Positions 1-5,967 of a stretch of DNA of 18,739 bases are shown here, piece after piece (within the stretch, counting starts at the first letter, position 1; each line of letters begins with the position of its first letter). Below the pieces are notes generated by a model. That model saw nothing but the letters and a program-made list of their open reading frames with translations, was not told the DNA's origin and did not search any database. Location of the stretch: NCBI GenBank assembly GCA_021796015.1, contig JAJYOT010000036.1, forward strand, positions 1-18,739. The letters are read 5' to 3'. The position numbers and the translations under genes were made by a program. The DNA comes from a bacterium (GTDB lineage: Bacteria; Elusimicrobiota; Elusimicrobia; UBA1565; UBA9628).

Positions 1-1
1 C

Positions 2-952
2 GTTTCTTTTTGGTTCCTTTCGTTTCTTTCCGTTCCCGCTTGGAGCTTAAGCGCCGGCGCGGGAACGGGCGGCGCGGCTTTTTTGGATATTTCCCAAGGG
101 TCTGCGCGCGCGATGGCCTTGGGGCAATCCTTTGTCGCCTTGGCTTCAGGGGTTGATGCCATCACTTGGAACCCGGCGGGGCTTGCCATGACCGATGAAC
201 GCGAATTTTCTTATTCGTACCTCAAATATATTCAAGGTGTTCAAGCCCCCGTTTATATGGCGTATGCCCAACCTATTGGACAGACCGTGATCGGTTTCAG
301 CGGATCTTATATGTCGGACAATAATTTTGACGTGCGGGATCAAAACGGAGTGCCTCTTTCTAACTTTAACGTTCAGGTCAATAACGGATATGGGGCCGTA
401 TCAGTGGCGCGCTCTTTTTGGTATGAACGCATTTTTTTGGGAGGAACCTTGCGCGTGGTCCATCAAGATTATAACGGGGCTATCTCGGACAGTTTGGTTG
501 GAGACGCCGGAATTATCGTCAAACCCAATGATTGGCTAAATCTTGGCGCTTCCTATCAAAATTTTGGAGCCAGCCAATATGTTGTAGGATCAACGATGCG
601 GGCGGGTTTTGCGATAGTCCCGAATGATTTTTTTAAATTGAGTTTTGAAGTCCATCAATTCGCGGGAGACATCCCGCGGCCCGGGGTCGGCGCCGAATTT
701 ACTGTTCCCGAGGAATATTTGGAAGTCGGGCAGCTGGCCTTTCGGGCCGGATATTTTGAAGCCGATAACTATACGGCGATCACCACCCCGAGTTCTCCGG
801 CGATTAATCTCAATGCAGTGAGCGGCATTAGTTTGGGGCTTGGATTTTATACTTCCGCCGCTTTTGGTTACGGTTTGGGCGTGGATTATGCTTTTGTTCC
901 CATGGGCGCCTTGGGAACCGTCAATCAATTTACTCTGACCACTAAATTTTAG
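2..952 (+). CDS. PorV/PorQ-type outer membrane beta-barrel protein, 5'-partial
   Basis: The frame is open from base 2, so the gene starts upstream of the window; 316 residues are visible. The first ones (SFWFLSFLSVPAWSLSA) look like the h-region and cleavage zone of a signal peptide. Next comes a stretch typical of PorV/PorQ-like proteins: GTGGAAFLDISQGSARAMALG, then FVALASGVDAITWNPAGLA. The rest is rich in alternating hydrophobic/aromatic residues and ends in ...NQFTLTTKF, with the terminal Phe expected of an outer membrane barrel. The TTG at 83 lies inside the conserved N-terminal motif, so it is not the true start. In Bacteroidota PorV serves the type IX secretion system; in other diderm phyla related barrels are common and mostly of unknown role. 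It sits just upstream of the Tad pilus genes but a separate promoter follows it, so a functional link is only inferred. The signal-peptide DNA resembles that of tadB (see the repeat feature). Confidence 0.75.
   Translation, partial: VSFWFLSFLSVPAWSLSAGAGTGGAAFLDISQGSARAMALGQSFVALASGVDAITWNPAGLAMTDEREFSYSYLKYIQGVQAPVYMAYAQPIGQTVIGFSGSYMSDNNFDVRDQNGVPLSNFNVQVNNGYGAVSVARSFWYERIFLGGTLRVVHQDYNGAISDSLVGDAGIIVKPNDWLNLGASYQNFGASQYVVGSTMRAGFAIVPNDFFKLSFEVHQFAGDIPRPGVGAEFTVPEEYLEVGQLAFRAGYFEADNYTAITTPSSPAINLNAVSGISLGLGFYTSAAFGYGLGVDYAFVPMGALGTVNQFTLTTKF
17..39 (+). repeat. Copy of the CTTTCCGTTC repeat inside a signal-peptide coding region
   Basis: The 14 bases CTTTCCGTTCCCGC at 26-39 are identical to 5949-5962 in the tadB signal peptide. 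They are read in the same frame there, giving L-S-V-P-A in both proteins. A diverged partial unit (CTTTCGTTT, 17-25) precedes it. The window begins too close to show whether an inverted partner lies upstream. Confidence 0.6.
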
Positions 953-996
953 ATGAGGGAATTTTTAAAATGTTAAATTCTGTAATCAATAGCGAC

Positions 997-1025
997 TTGA
1001 CAGGCTGGGCCTTGGCTGTTACACT
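997..1025 (+). promoter_or_regulatory. Sigma70-type promoter for the pilus locus
   Basis: A perfect TTGACA -35 box (997-1002) is followed after 17 bp by TACACT (1020-1025), matching TATAAT at 4 of 6 bases. It lies in the only gap between the PorV-like gene and the first pilin. A start 6-8 nt past the -10 falls at about 1031-1033, essentially on the ATG of the first pilin (1032). The transcript may therefore be leaderless for that gene. Expression has not been tested; this is a sequence match only. Confidence 0.55.
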
Positions 1026-1031
1026 GAGAAT

Positions 1032-1190
1032 ATGAACAAACGCAAAGTAAAAGGACAGACAACGGTGGAATATCTTTTAACCACCTTGGTTTTAGTCACG
1101 GCTTTTGCCGGGTTTTACGGGTTCATGCAACAGCAGTTGAAGCTGCTTTTTACGAATGCGGCGAACATGATTTTGTCGGCGTGGATATAA
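1032..1190 (+). CDS. Small Flp-type pilin-like protein (52 aa)
   Basis: This 52-residue protein reads MNKRKVKGQTTVEYLL... and ends ...LSAWI. It has the layout of a Flp/class IVb prepilin: a short basic leader (MNKRKVKG), a processing site after Gly8, Gln at +1 and Glu at +5 of the mature protein (QTTVE), then a hydrophobic helix of about 20 residues. The mature form would be about 44 residues, shorter than its neighbour, and it lacks the long small-residue tail. It lies 24 nt upstream of the second pilin. No good Shine-Dalgarno is seen (only GAG at 1026-1028), and the promoter puts the transcript start near the ATG. It may be a minor pilin, a tip or priming subunit, or a diverged duplicate of the main pilin. 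The motif makes the pilin call fairly firm; its role is inferred. Confidence 0.75.
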   Translation: MNKRKVKGQTTVEYLLTTLVLVTAFAGFYGFMQQQLKLLFTNAANMILSAWI

Positions 1191-1214
1191 TGTACGTAAA
1201 TACAGGAGAGAGAA

Positions 1215-1400
1215 ATGAAAAAAATGAATCAGTGGCTTAAGTCGGAACGGGGTCAAAATACAGTTGAGTATTTGCTGATGTTAACGGTGGTCGTAGGGGT
1301 TGTTTTGGCGGCGGGATTCGCGCTTAAAAAATATATGCCGACTCTATTTCAAAGCATTCAAGGCATGATTTCCGGCGCGGCTTCCAATATGGGGCAATAG
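1215..1400 (+). CDS. flp: Flp-family type IVb pilin, likely major subunit
   Basis: The 61-residue protein has a leader MKKMNQWLKSERG, a prepilin peptidase site after Gly13, and mature start QNTVEYLLML with the conserved Glu at +5. The hydrophobic helix (about 18-37) is followed by KKYMPTLFQSIQGMISGAASNMGQ. Length and layout are standard for Flp/Fap pilins, which polymerise into Tad pili used for adhesion and surface colonisation. A strong Shine-Dalgarno (GGAGAG, 1204-1209) lies at good spacing and contrasts with the weak signal of the preceding pilin. This suggests higher translation and hence the main fibre subunit. Cleavage needs a TadV/CpaA-type peptidase that is not in this window. Confidence 0.88.
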   Translation: MKKMNQWLKSERGQNTVEYLLMLTVVVGVVLAAGFALKKYMPTLFQSIQGMISGAASNMGQ

Positions 1401-1431
1401 TTTCAAGGAGAGTTTAAAATAGGGCGGCATC

Positions 1432-1956
1432 ATGAAGACAACTTCGCTTGAAAATATCGGGACGTTTGGGTTGCGTAAAACCCCGAGGGTTCAAACCCCT
1501 CGCCCGGTATTTTTTGAGTCCGGACAAGTCATGGTTGAAACGCTCCTTATTTTGCCGGTTTTCTTGACGATTGTCTTTACCATCATGGAGATGGGCTACG
1601 TCGCTTTTTGGGTGATTGTTCTTAATCACGCGACCTTTGAGTGCGCGAGAGTCGGAGCGATGACGGCGGCGGGACAAACAGGAAGCGTCGGAAACCCAAG
1701 CGGCGCCATGCAGGCTCTTCTCAGTCAGCATATCCATGGCGCAACTTTAACCTCTACTTTAATTCCGACTTTGGCCGACCCTCAAGCGGGAGGACTTCAA
1801 AACGAGGATTTAAGGGTGACTGCGACCTATAATGTTCCCTTGGTTTTTCCCTTAAGCAGTTTAATTTTGTCGAATGTTTCGGGACAGAATGTGCGGCAGA
1901 TCCAGGCGGTCGTGGATATGCCGGTTGAAATTCCGCTCCCGTATTCCAGCCAATGA
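1432..1956 (+). CDS. tadE: TadE-like pseudopilin
   Basis: The 174-residue protein has an N-terminal cytoplasmic stretch of about 30 residues and then the TadE-type signature ESGQVMVETLLILPVFLTI (29-47): Gly31 before a prepilin-like cut, Glu36 at +5, and a single hydrophobic helix to about residue 62. The rest is a soluble, presumably periplasmic domain of mixed strands. TadE and TadF are pseudopilins processed by TadV and required for pilus assembly in Aggregatibacter; the locus has no separate TadF or TadG, so this may be the only pseudopilin of this class. An AGGG at 1421-1424 serves as ribosome-binding site for the ATG at 1432. It follows the pilin by 31 nt, and its stop is 16 nt before cpaB. 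Confidence 0.78.
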   Translation: MKTTSLENIGTFGLRKTPRVQTPRPVFFESGQVMVETLLILPVFLTIVFTIMEMGYVAFWVIVLNHATFECARVGAMTAAGQTGSVGNPSGAMQALLSQHIHGATLTSTLIPTLADPQAGGLQNEDLRVTATYNVPLVFPLSSLILSNVSGQNVRQIQAVVDMPVEIPLPYSSQ

Positions 1957-1972
1957 TGAGGGTAAATTATTT

Positions 1973-2728
1973 ATGGACAAAAAGAATATCTTGATTCCAG
2001 CGGTTTTGGCGATCGCGGCGGCCACGATTTATTTGATGATTTTAACCGCTAAAGAACGCTCCTTAATGAGCGCTTACGAGACGACCCATGTTTTGGTCGC
2101 GAGACTTGATATTCCAGAGCGCACGGTGCTTAAAGAAAATATGGTCGAGCCTCTTTCCATGCCGAGAAAATTCATGCAACAAGACGCCTTTGAGATTCGC
2201 TCCCCCTCGGATATCAGCATGATTTCTAACTTGGTGACGCGCATTCGCATCCCCCAGGGCGACCAGATTACGCAATCGGCGTTGGTTTCCATGTCGGCGA
2301 AAGCGGGGCTTTCGGTCAAAATTCCGCCGGGATATCGCGGCGCGATTTTACCGATTAATCCGGCGATGAAAGACCTCATTAAGCCGGGGGATCACGTGGA
2401 TGTGCTTGTGACATTCAACGCTAAAATGGCCGATGGACATAAAGAAAAGGTGACGGCGACCATTCTCCAGAATTTAATGGTTTTGGCCGTGGGAGATAAT
2501 ATGGGCCAAGGGCTCAACGCCAAGCAGGCCAAAGCCCTTAACTCTCAACAGAGTCAACTTTCGTCTCTTTCGGACAAGGCCGCGGTCTCGGTCGCTTTAA
2601 ACCCGGATGAAGCTCAATACCTTGCTCTTTCGATGAAAGAAGGGGAAGTCACCGTCGTTTTAAGAGGTCTGGGAGATTTGGAAATGCATCCGATGGAAAT
2701 GGCGAGTTTCAGAAAGCTTTTTAAATAA
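1973..2728 (+). CDS. cpaB: CpaB/RcpC pilus assembly protein
   Basis: The 251-residue protein has an N-terminal membrane anchor (about 4-25). A SAF-like domain follows (about 38-107: HVLVARLDIPERTVLKENMV ... TRIRIPQGDQITQSALVS), then the RcpC-type domain with LSVKIPPGYRGAILPINP (113-130) and the hallmark LIKPGDHVDVLVTF (135-148). In Tad systems CpaB/RcpC is periplasmic, partners the secretin and is thought to help gate or stabilise it. The ATG at 1973 has GAGGGT 10 nt upstream (1958-1963) and fits the membrane anchor, whereas an upstream in-frame extension would overlap tadE and add unrelated residues. The gene comes directly before the secretin, the usual cpaB-cpaC order. Confidence 0.85.
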   Translation: MDKKNILIPAVLAIAAATIYLMILTAKERSLMSAYETTHVLVARLDIPERTVLKENMVEPLSMPRKFMQQDAFEIRSPSDISMISNLVTRIRIPQGDQITQSALVSMSAKAGLSVKIPPGYRGAILPINPAMKDLIKPGDHVDVLVTFNAKMADGHKEKVTATILQNLMVLAVGDNMGQGLNAKQAKALNSQQSQLSSLSDKAAVSVALNPDEAQYLALSMKEGEVTVVLRGLGDLEMHPMEMASFRKLFK

Positions 2729-2736
2729 ACAGATTT

Positions 2737-2754
2737 GGGGCTTTGCCCCGTTTT
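2737..2754 (+). terminator. Small GC hairpin with short T-run between cpaB and the secretin gene (possible attenuator)
   Basis: GGGGC-TTT-GCCCC (2737-2749) can form a 5-bp hairpin followed by GTTTT. The stem is short and the T-run only four, so full termination is unlikely. Partial attenuation or an RNA-processing site that lowers expression of the downstream machinery relative to the pilins is possible. Confidence 0.25.
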
Positions 2755-2769
2755 GAACAGTACGACAAC

Positions 2770-3513
2770 ATGATAATGCGACAGTGGTGGGGAATATTTC
2801 TTATTCTGTTGGCCGCGCGGTCAAACGCGCGAGCCGCAGATCAGGTCCCGCTGATTTCAATATCGGCGGATATCGTTGAGATTTCAGGTTCCGTGAACAG
2901 AGCAGAGGGATTTAACTGGGGGCCGTTTCAAACGGGAATTACTTTCGCCGAGAATTCCATTCCCGGACTTATTCATATCGGCGATTTTGCGAGAAAAACG
3001 GCTTTACAGACTTCTCTTCAGATGATGGAGACTGATGGAAAAGCGCAGACTTTGTCGAACCCTAAGGTCATCGTTCAATCGGGGCAGCAAGCCAATTTTG
3101 TCGTGGGAGGAGAGCAACCTTATCCCGTGGTCAATGTTCAAGGAGTAGGCGTGAGTTTTAAAAAGATAGCGACAATTTTAAACGCGGCGGTTTCGGTTGA
3201 CCCCAACAAAAAAGACCATATCATGGCGCAGTTTCAACTTGAGGTTTCCAACCCTAACTATTCACAGACCGTTCAAGTCGGGGGAAGCGTGGTTCCGTCC
3301 ATCACGACTCGGCAAATACAAACCTCGGTTGAGGTGAGAAGCGGAGAGACCCTGGTCATTGGCGGACTTAAAACCAGTTCCAAAAACGTCACTAAAACGC
3401 GAGTTCCCTATTTGGGCCGCATTCCGCTTTTGGGGCTTCTTTTTACGCAAACCAGCATCCAAGAGCAGGAATCGACCTTGTTTTTGTTTATTACTCTTGA
3501 TATCGTGAAATAA
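2770..3513 (+). CDS. cpaC: Short Tad-type secretin (CpaC/RcpA-like, secretin domain only)
   Basis: From ATG 2770 the protein is 247 residues. A signal peptide (MIMRQWWGIFLILLAARSNARA) is followed almost at once by the secretin domain: ISADIVEISGSVNRAEGFNWG (about 31-51), LQTLSNPKVIVQSGQQANFVVGG-like gate strands (about 91-114), and the C-terminal signature VPYLGRIPLLGLLFT (212-226). Secretins form the outer membrane channel through which the pilus leaves. Typical CpaC/RcpA proteins are about twice as long, with N-terminal periplasmic domains and a BON-like domain; none is present here. The ATG at 2770 (or 2776) is preferred over TTG 2743, which would put charged residues before the signal peptide and falls inside a small hairpin. 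No clear Shine-Dalgarno is seen. Family is clear; the short architecture is the odd point. Confidence 0.8.
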   Translation: MIMRQWWGIFLILLAARSNARAADQVPLISISADIVEISGSVNRAEGFNWGPFQTGITFAENSIPGLIHIGDFARKTALQTSLQMMETDGKAQTLSNPKVIVQSGQQANFVVGGEQPYPVVNVQGVGVSFKKIATILNAAVSVDPNKKDHIMAQFQLEVSNPNYSQTVQVGGSVVPSITTRQIQTSVEVRSGETLVIGGLKTSSKNVTKTRVPYLGRIPLLGLLFTQTSIQEQESTLFLFITLDIVK

Positions 3514-3514
3514 A

Positions 3515-5815
3515 ATGGCGAGCCCAGAAACCAAAACCGTGAGTTTGCCGGGAAGAGTGGCGGTTTTTACCGGTCCCAAAGAAGGCGTCGGTAAAAGCGC
3601 GATATGCCTTAATCTGGCCTTGGTCTGGGCGGGAACTCAGAACCGCAACGTTTTGATTGTCTCTTTGGATCCTTTGGGGCGAAATGATCTTTCTTTTCAA
3701 TTGCGCCTTAATTCGCCGACCTTGGCGCAACTTTCTTCCTTGGTTGCGCCGAACCCCTCGGGGCTTGGCAAACTCTTGCGTGGGCGAATTCCCATGAGCC
3801 AATGGGGGGTTGGAGTCTTGCCTTTGGGAAACAATCGAAAAGAAATCATGATGATTCAGCCCCACGTCGTTGCCAAGGTCTTAGGGTCTTTGTCCGAGAC
3901 CTACGATATTTTTATCGATGTGGACCCTTATTTCCCCATGCAGATTTTTTCCTTGGATTTCGCCGATCTCGTCTACTGGGTTTGTTTGCCGCAGAGGAGC
4001 CATTGTGAGGCAAGCTACAGTATTTTTTCGGAGCTCAAGTCTCTCCATTTTCCGCTTGAGCGTTTTGAGGTGGTAATCAATCAGGCGAATCTTCCCGGCT
4101 CCCTGGCTTCGCAGGAACTTGAAAAGTTCTTTCAAACGCTTCAAAAAAAGGTATTGGCTTATATGCCTTGGGAGGAATTGATTCCTGAGTGCGCCAACAC
4201 CCAAAAAATTCTAGTCGCGGAAAATATGCAAAATGAGTGGGCCAAAACCCTTAAGGTTTTGCTCGCTCGCTTGGGAAGCGCGATTCCAGCGGCGAAATCA
4301 TGGGAGTCAAATCTTGGGACCGACGAATTCCAGCAAGGTTCTGAACTTCTGTGGAAATCCGCCCTGAGCGGAGATTCTTCCGATGGGGCCGCGCCTAAGA
4401 AAAAGCCTGAACCCGCGCGCTTGCCCGAAGGAGAGATTCCGCCTTTTTGGGATGAACTCAAGGGAAAAATGCACAAACTGGTCGTGACCGCGATGGAAAC
4501 CGAGAGGATACGGATTTCGGAGGAAACCGAACAAAATGAAGAAAATCGAACTCGCGTTTCGGCCATTATTGAAAGCCTTTTACAGAGGGAACCCGATTTA
4601 AAACTTTCTCGTCAGCAACGCGAGGCTTTTACCACCGAGCTCATCGATGAAATCTTAGGGCTAGGGCCGCTTCAGTCTCTTTTAAGAGATCCCGGCATCA
4701 ACGAAATCATGGTGAACGCATTTAACCGCATCTACATTGAGCGTCAAGGAAAACTGGTGCTTCTTCCGACGCGTTTTAGAGATGATGATCAGGTGGTCCA
4801 AGTGATTAAGCGCATTGTCGCGCCGGTCGGACGCAGAATTGATGAATCGGTTCCATTGGTAGACGCCCGCCTTAAAGATGGTTCTCGCGTGAACGCCATT
4901 ATTGCCCCCTTAGCGGTGTCCGGCCCGACCTTGACCATTCGACGTTTTTCAGCGAAACCTTTTACTTATAAGCAACTAATCGGGTTTGGAGCTTGCACGC
5001 CAGAGATGATTGAATTCATTAAAAATTGCGTCATCTTGCGTAAAAATATCATCATCTCGGGTGGAACCGGAACCGGAAAAACTACGTTTTTGAATATGTT
5101 GTCTAACTTTATTCCCGAGGATGAGCGTATCATCACGGTTGAGGATACGGCGGAACTGAATCTGATGCAGGAGCACTGGGTGCGGCTGGAATCGCGTCCT
5201 CCTAATATCGAAGGCAAGGGAGAAATTTCTATTCGCGATCTCATTAAAAACTGCTTGCGCATGAGACCGGATCGCATCGTGGTCGGCGAGTGCCGCGGCG
5301 GGGAAGCCCTGGATATGCTTCAAGCGATGAACACGGGTCACGAAGGCTCGCTTGCGACCTTGCACGCCAATTCTCCTAATGACGCGATTTCACGTTTGTC
5401 GGCAATGTGTTTGATGGCGGGAACGGAACTCCCGATGTCGGTGTTGGTGGACATGATTTCAAGCGCGGTCCATGTCATTGTCCAATTAACCCGGTTCTCG
5501 GACGGGAAGAGACGCGTCACTTATATCACGGAGGTTACGGGAAAAGAAGGGCTCAAAATCTCGATGCGGGATATTTATAGATATCAACAGGTGTCGGTCA
5601 ATGAAAAGGGGCAAAGCATCGGTTATTTCTCCGCTTGCGATTATGTTCCCTCGTTCCATGACGAGTTTCATTTTAAAGGGCTCAATGTCCCGAAATCCAT
5701 TTTTGAGAGCGAGGACTCCAAAGCCAAGAGACAAGGTCTTCCCGCGCCGGATAAGCAGGCGTTGTCTTTGGGCGGCGGAACCGCCAACCCCGCGCAACCG
5801 ATCAAGCCAAAATGA
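3515..5815 (+). CDS. tadA: TadZ-TadA fusion: MinD/ParA-like ATPase joined to the Tad secretion ATPase
   Basis: The 766-residue protein joins two normally separate Tad proteins. Residues 12-260 are a MinD/ParA-like domain with the deviant Walker A PKEGVGKSA (21-29, signature Lys22) and a Walker B-like DIFIDVDP (131-138). This matches TadZ/CpaE, which localises the machine at the cell pole, but lacks the N-terminal receiver-like domain. A Pro/Lys-rich linker (about 286-308) leads to a full TadA/CpaF ATPase: N-terminal domain with LGPLQSLLRDPGINEIMVN (383-401), Walker A GGTGTGKTT (516-524), catalytic Glu in TVEDTAEL (541-548), Walker B RIVVGE (587-592) and His box TGHEGSLATLHANSP (607-621). A Pro-rich tail of about 25 residues ends the protein. 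Both nucleotide sites look intact. It starts 1 nt after the secretin stop. A sequencing frameshift joining two genes is unlikely, because the frame is continuous through a low-complexity linker. Confidence 0.9.
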   Translation: MASPETKTVSLPGRVAVFTGPKEGVGKSAICLNLALVWAGTQNRNVLIVSLDPLGRNDLSFQLRLNSPTLAQLSSLVAPNPSGLGKLLRGRIPMSQWGVGVLPLGNNRKEIMMIQPHVVAKVLGSLSETYDIFIDVDPYFPMQIFSLDFADLVYWVCLPQRSHCEASYSIFSELKSLHFPLERFEVVINQANLPGSLASQELEKFFQTLQKKVLAYMPWEELIPECANTQKILVAENMQNEWAKTLKVLLARLGSAIPAAKSWESNLGTDEFQQGSELLWKSALSGDSSDGAAPKKKPEPARLPEGEIPPFWDELKGKMHKLVVTAMETERIRISEETEQNEENRTRVSAIIESLLQREPDLKLSRQQREAFTTELIDEILGLGPLQSLLRDPGINEIMVNAFNRIYIERQGKLVLLPTRFRDDDQVVQVIKRIVAPVGRRIDESVPLVDARLKDGSRVNAIIAPLAVSGPTLTIRRFSAKPFTYKQLIGFGACTPEMIEFIKNCVILRKNIIISGGTGTGKTTFLNMLSNFIPEDERIITVEDTAELNLMQEHWVRLESRPPNIEGKGEISIRDLIKNCLRMRPDRIVVGECRGGEALDMLQAMNTGHEGSLATLHANSPNDAISRLSAMCLMAGTELPMSVLVDMISSAVHVIVQLTRFSDGKRRVTYITEVTGKEGLKISMRDIYRYQQVSVNEKGQSIGYFSACDYVPSFHDEFHFKGLNVPKSIFESEDSKAKRQGLPAPDKQALSLGGGTANPAQPIKPK

Positions 5816-5853
5816 AAGAACGGAAAGTAAAAGAAAGAACGGAAAGCAAATGA
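5812..5853 (+). CDS. Possible 13-codon coupling ORF between tadA and tadB
   Basis: ATG at 5812 overlaps the tadA stop (ATGA), and the ORF (MKERKVKERTESK) ends in a TGA at 5851-5853 that overlaps the tadB ATG at 5850 (ATGA). Both ATGs sit in copies of the same 19-bp repeat, so this may be a by-product of duplication. It could also carry ribosomes from tadA to tadB by stop-start coupling. No function for the peptide is implied. Confidence 0.3.
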   Translation: MKERKVKERTESK

Positions 5854-5967
5854 AAGAACGGATGGAGCAAAAAGAAAAAGACTTTCTGTTTTTGCCATGC
5901 CTTTCCGTTCCTTCCTTGTCTTTCCTTGTCTTTCCGTTCTTTCTTTTACTTTCCGTTCCCGCCTTCG
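5814..5967. repeat. 19-bp-period repeat array with a perfect 29-bp inverted repeat at the tadA/tadB junction
   Basis: Three direct units of GAAAGAACGGAAAGTAAAA type begin at 5814, 5833 and 5852, exactly 19 bp apart, with the third cut short after GAAAGAACGGA. On the far side the reverse complement (CTTTCCGTTC core) begins at 5901, 5930 and 5949, with a degenerate 10-bp unit at 5920. Arms 5818-5846 and 5930-5958 are perfect reverse complements over 29 bp, with an 83-nt loop. The left arm contains the only plausible tadB ribosome-binding site (GGAAAG, 5841-5846) and the start codon lies just inside the loop. A transcript fold would therefore hide the site. The right arm is coding and forms the tadB signal peptide. 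The pattern is read directly from the sequence; any regulatory role is inferred. Confidence 0.85.

Noticed and set aside
83..85. TTG as the start of the PorV-like gene
   Set aside because: The frame is open back to base 2 and codes a signal peptide and the conserved GTGG motif before this codon, so the gene is simply cut by the window edge.
4159..4566. Minus-strand frame of 135 codons opposite tadA
   Set aside because: It is the complement of the strongly supported TadZ-TadA frame, with no recognisable domain or ribosome-binding site.
5601..5849. N-terminal extension of the tadB frame into tadA
   Set aside because: It is tadA read in another frame, rich in Arg/Pro without domain logic, and would put about 80 residues ahead of the signal peptide.
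5818..5958. MITE or insertion sequence ends
   Set aside because: The inverted arms lack a flanking target duplication and the loop is tadB coding sequence. A recruited mobile repeat in the distant past is possible but not shown.
5818..5958. Intrinsic terminator between tadA and tadB
   Set aside because: The loop is 83 nt, the stem is AG/CT-rich rather than GC-rich, and no T-run follows the right arm.
5814..5967. CRISPR array
   Set aside because: Repeats are 19 bp, contiguous without unique spacers, inverted on one side and partly coding; no cas genes are nearby.
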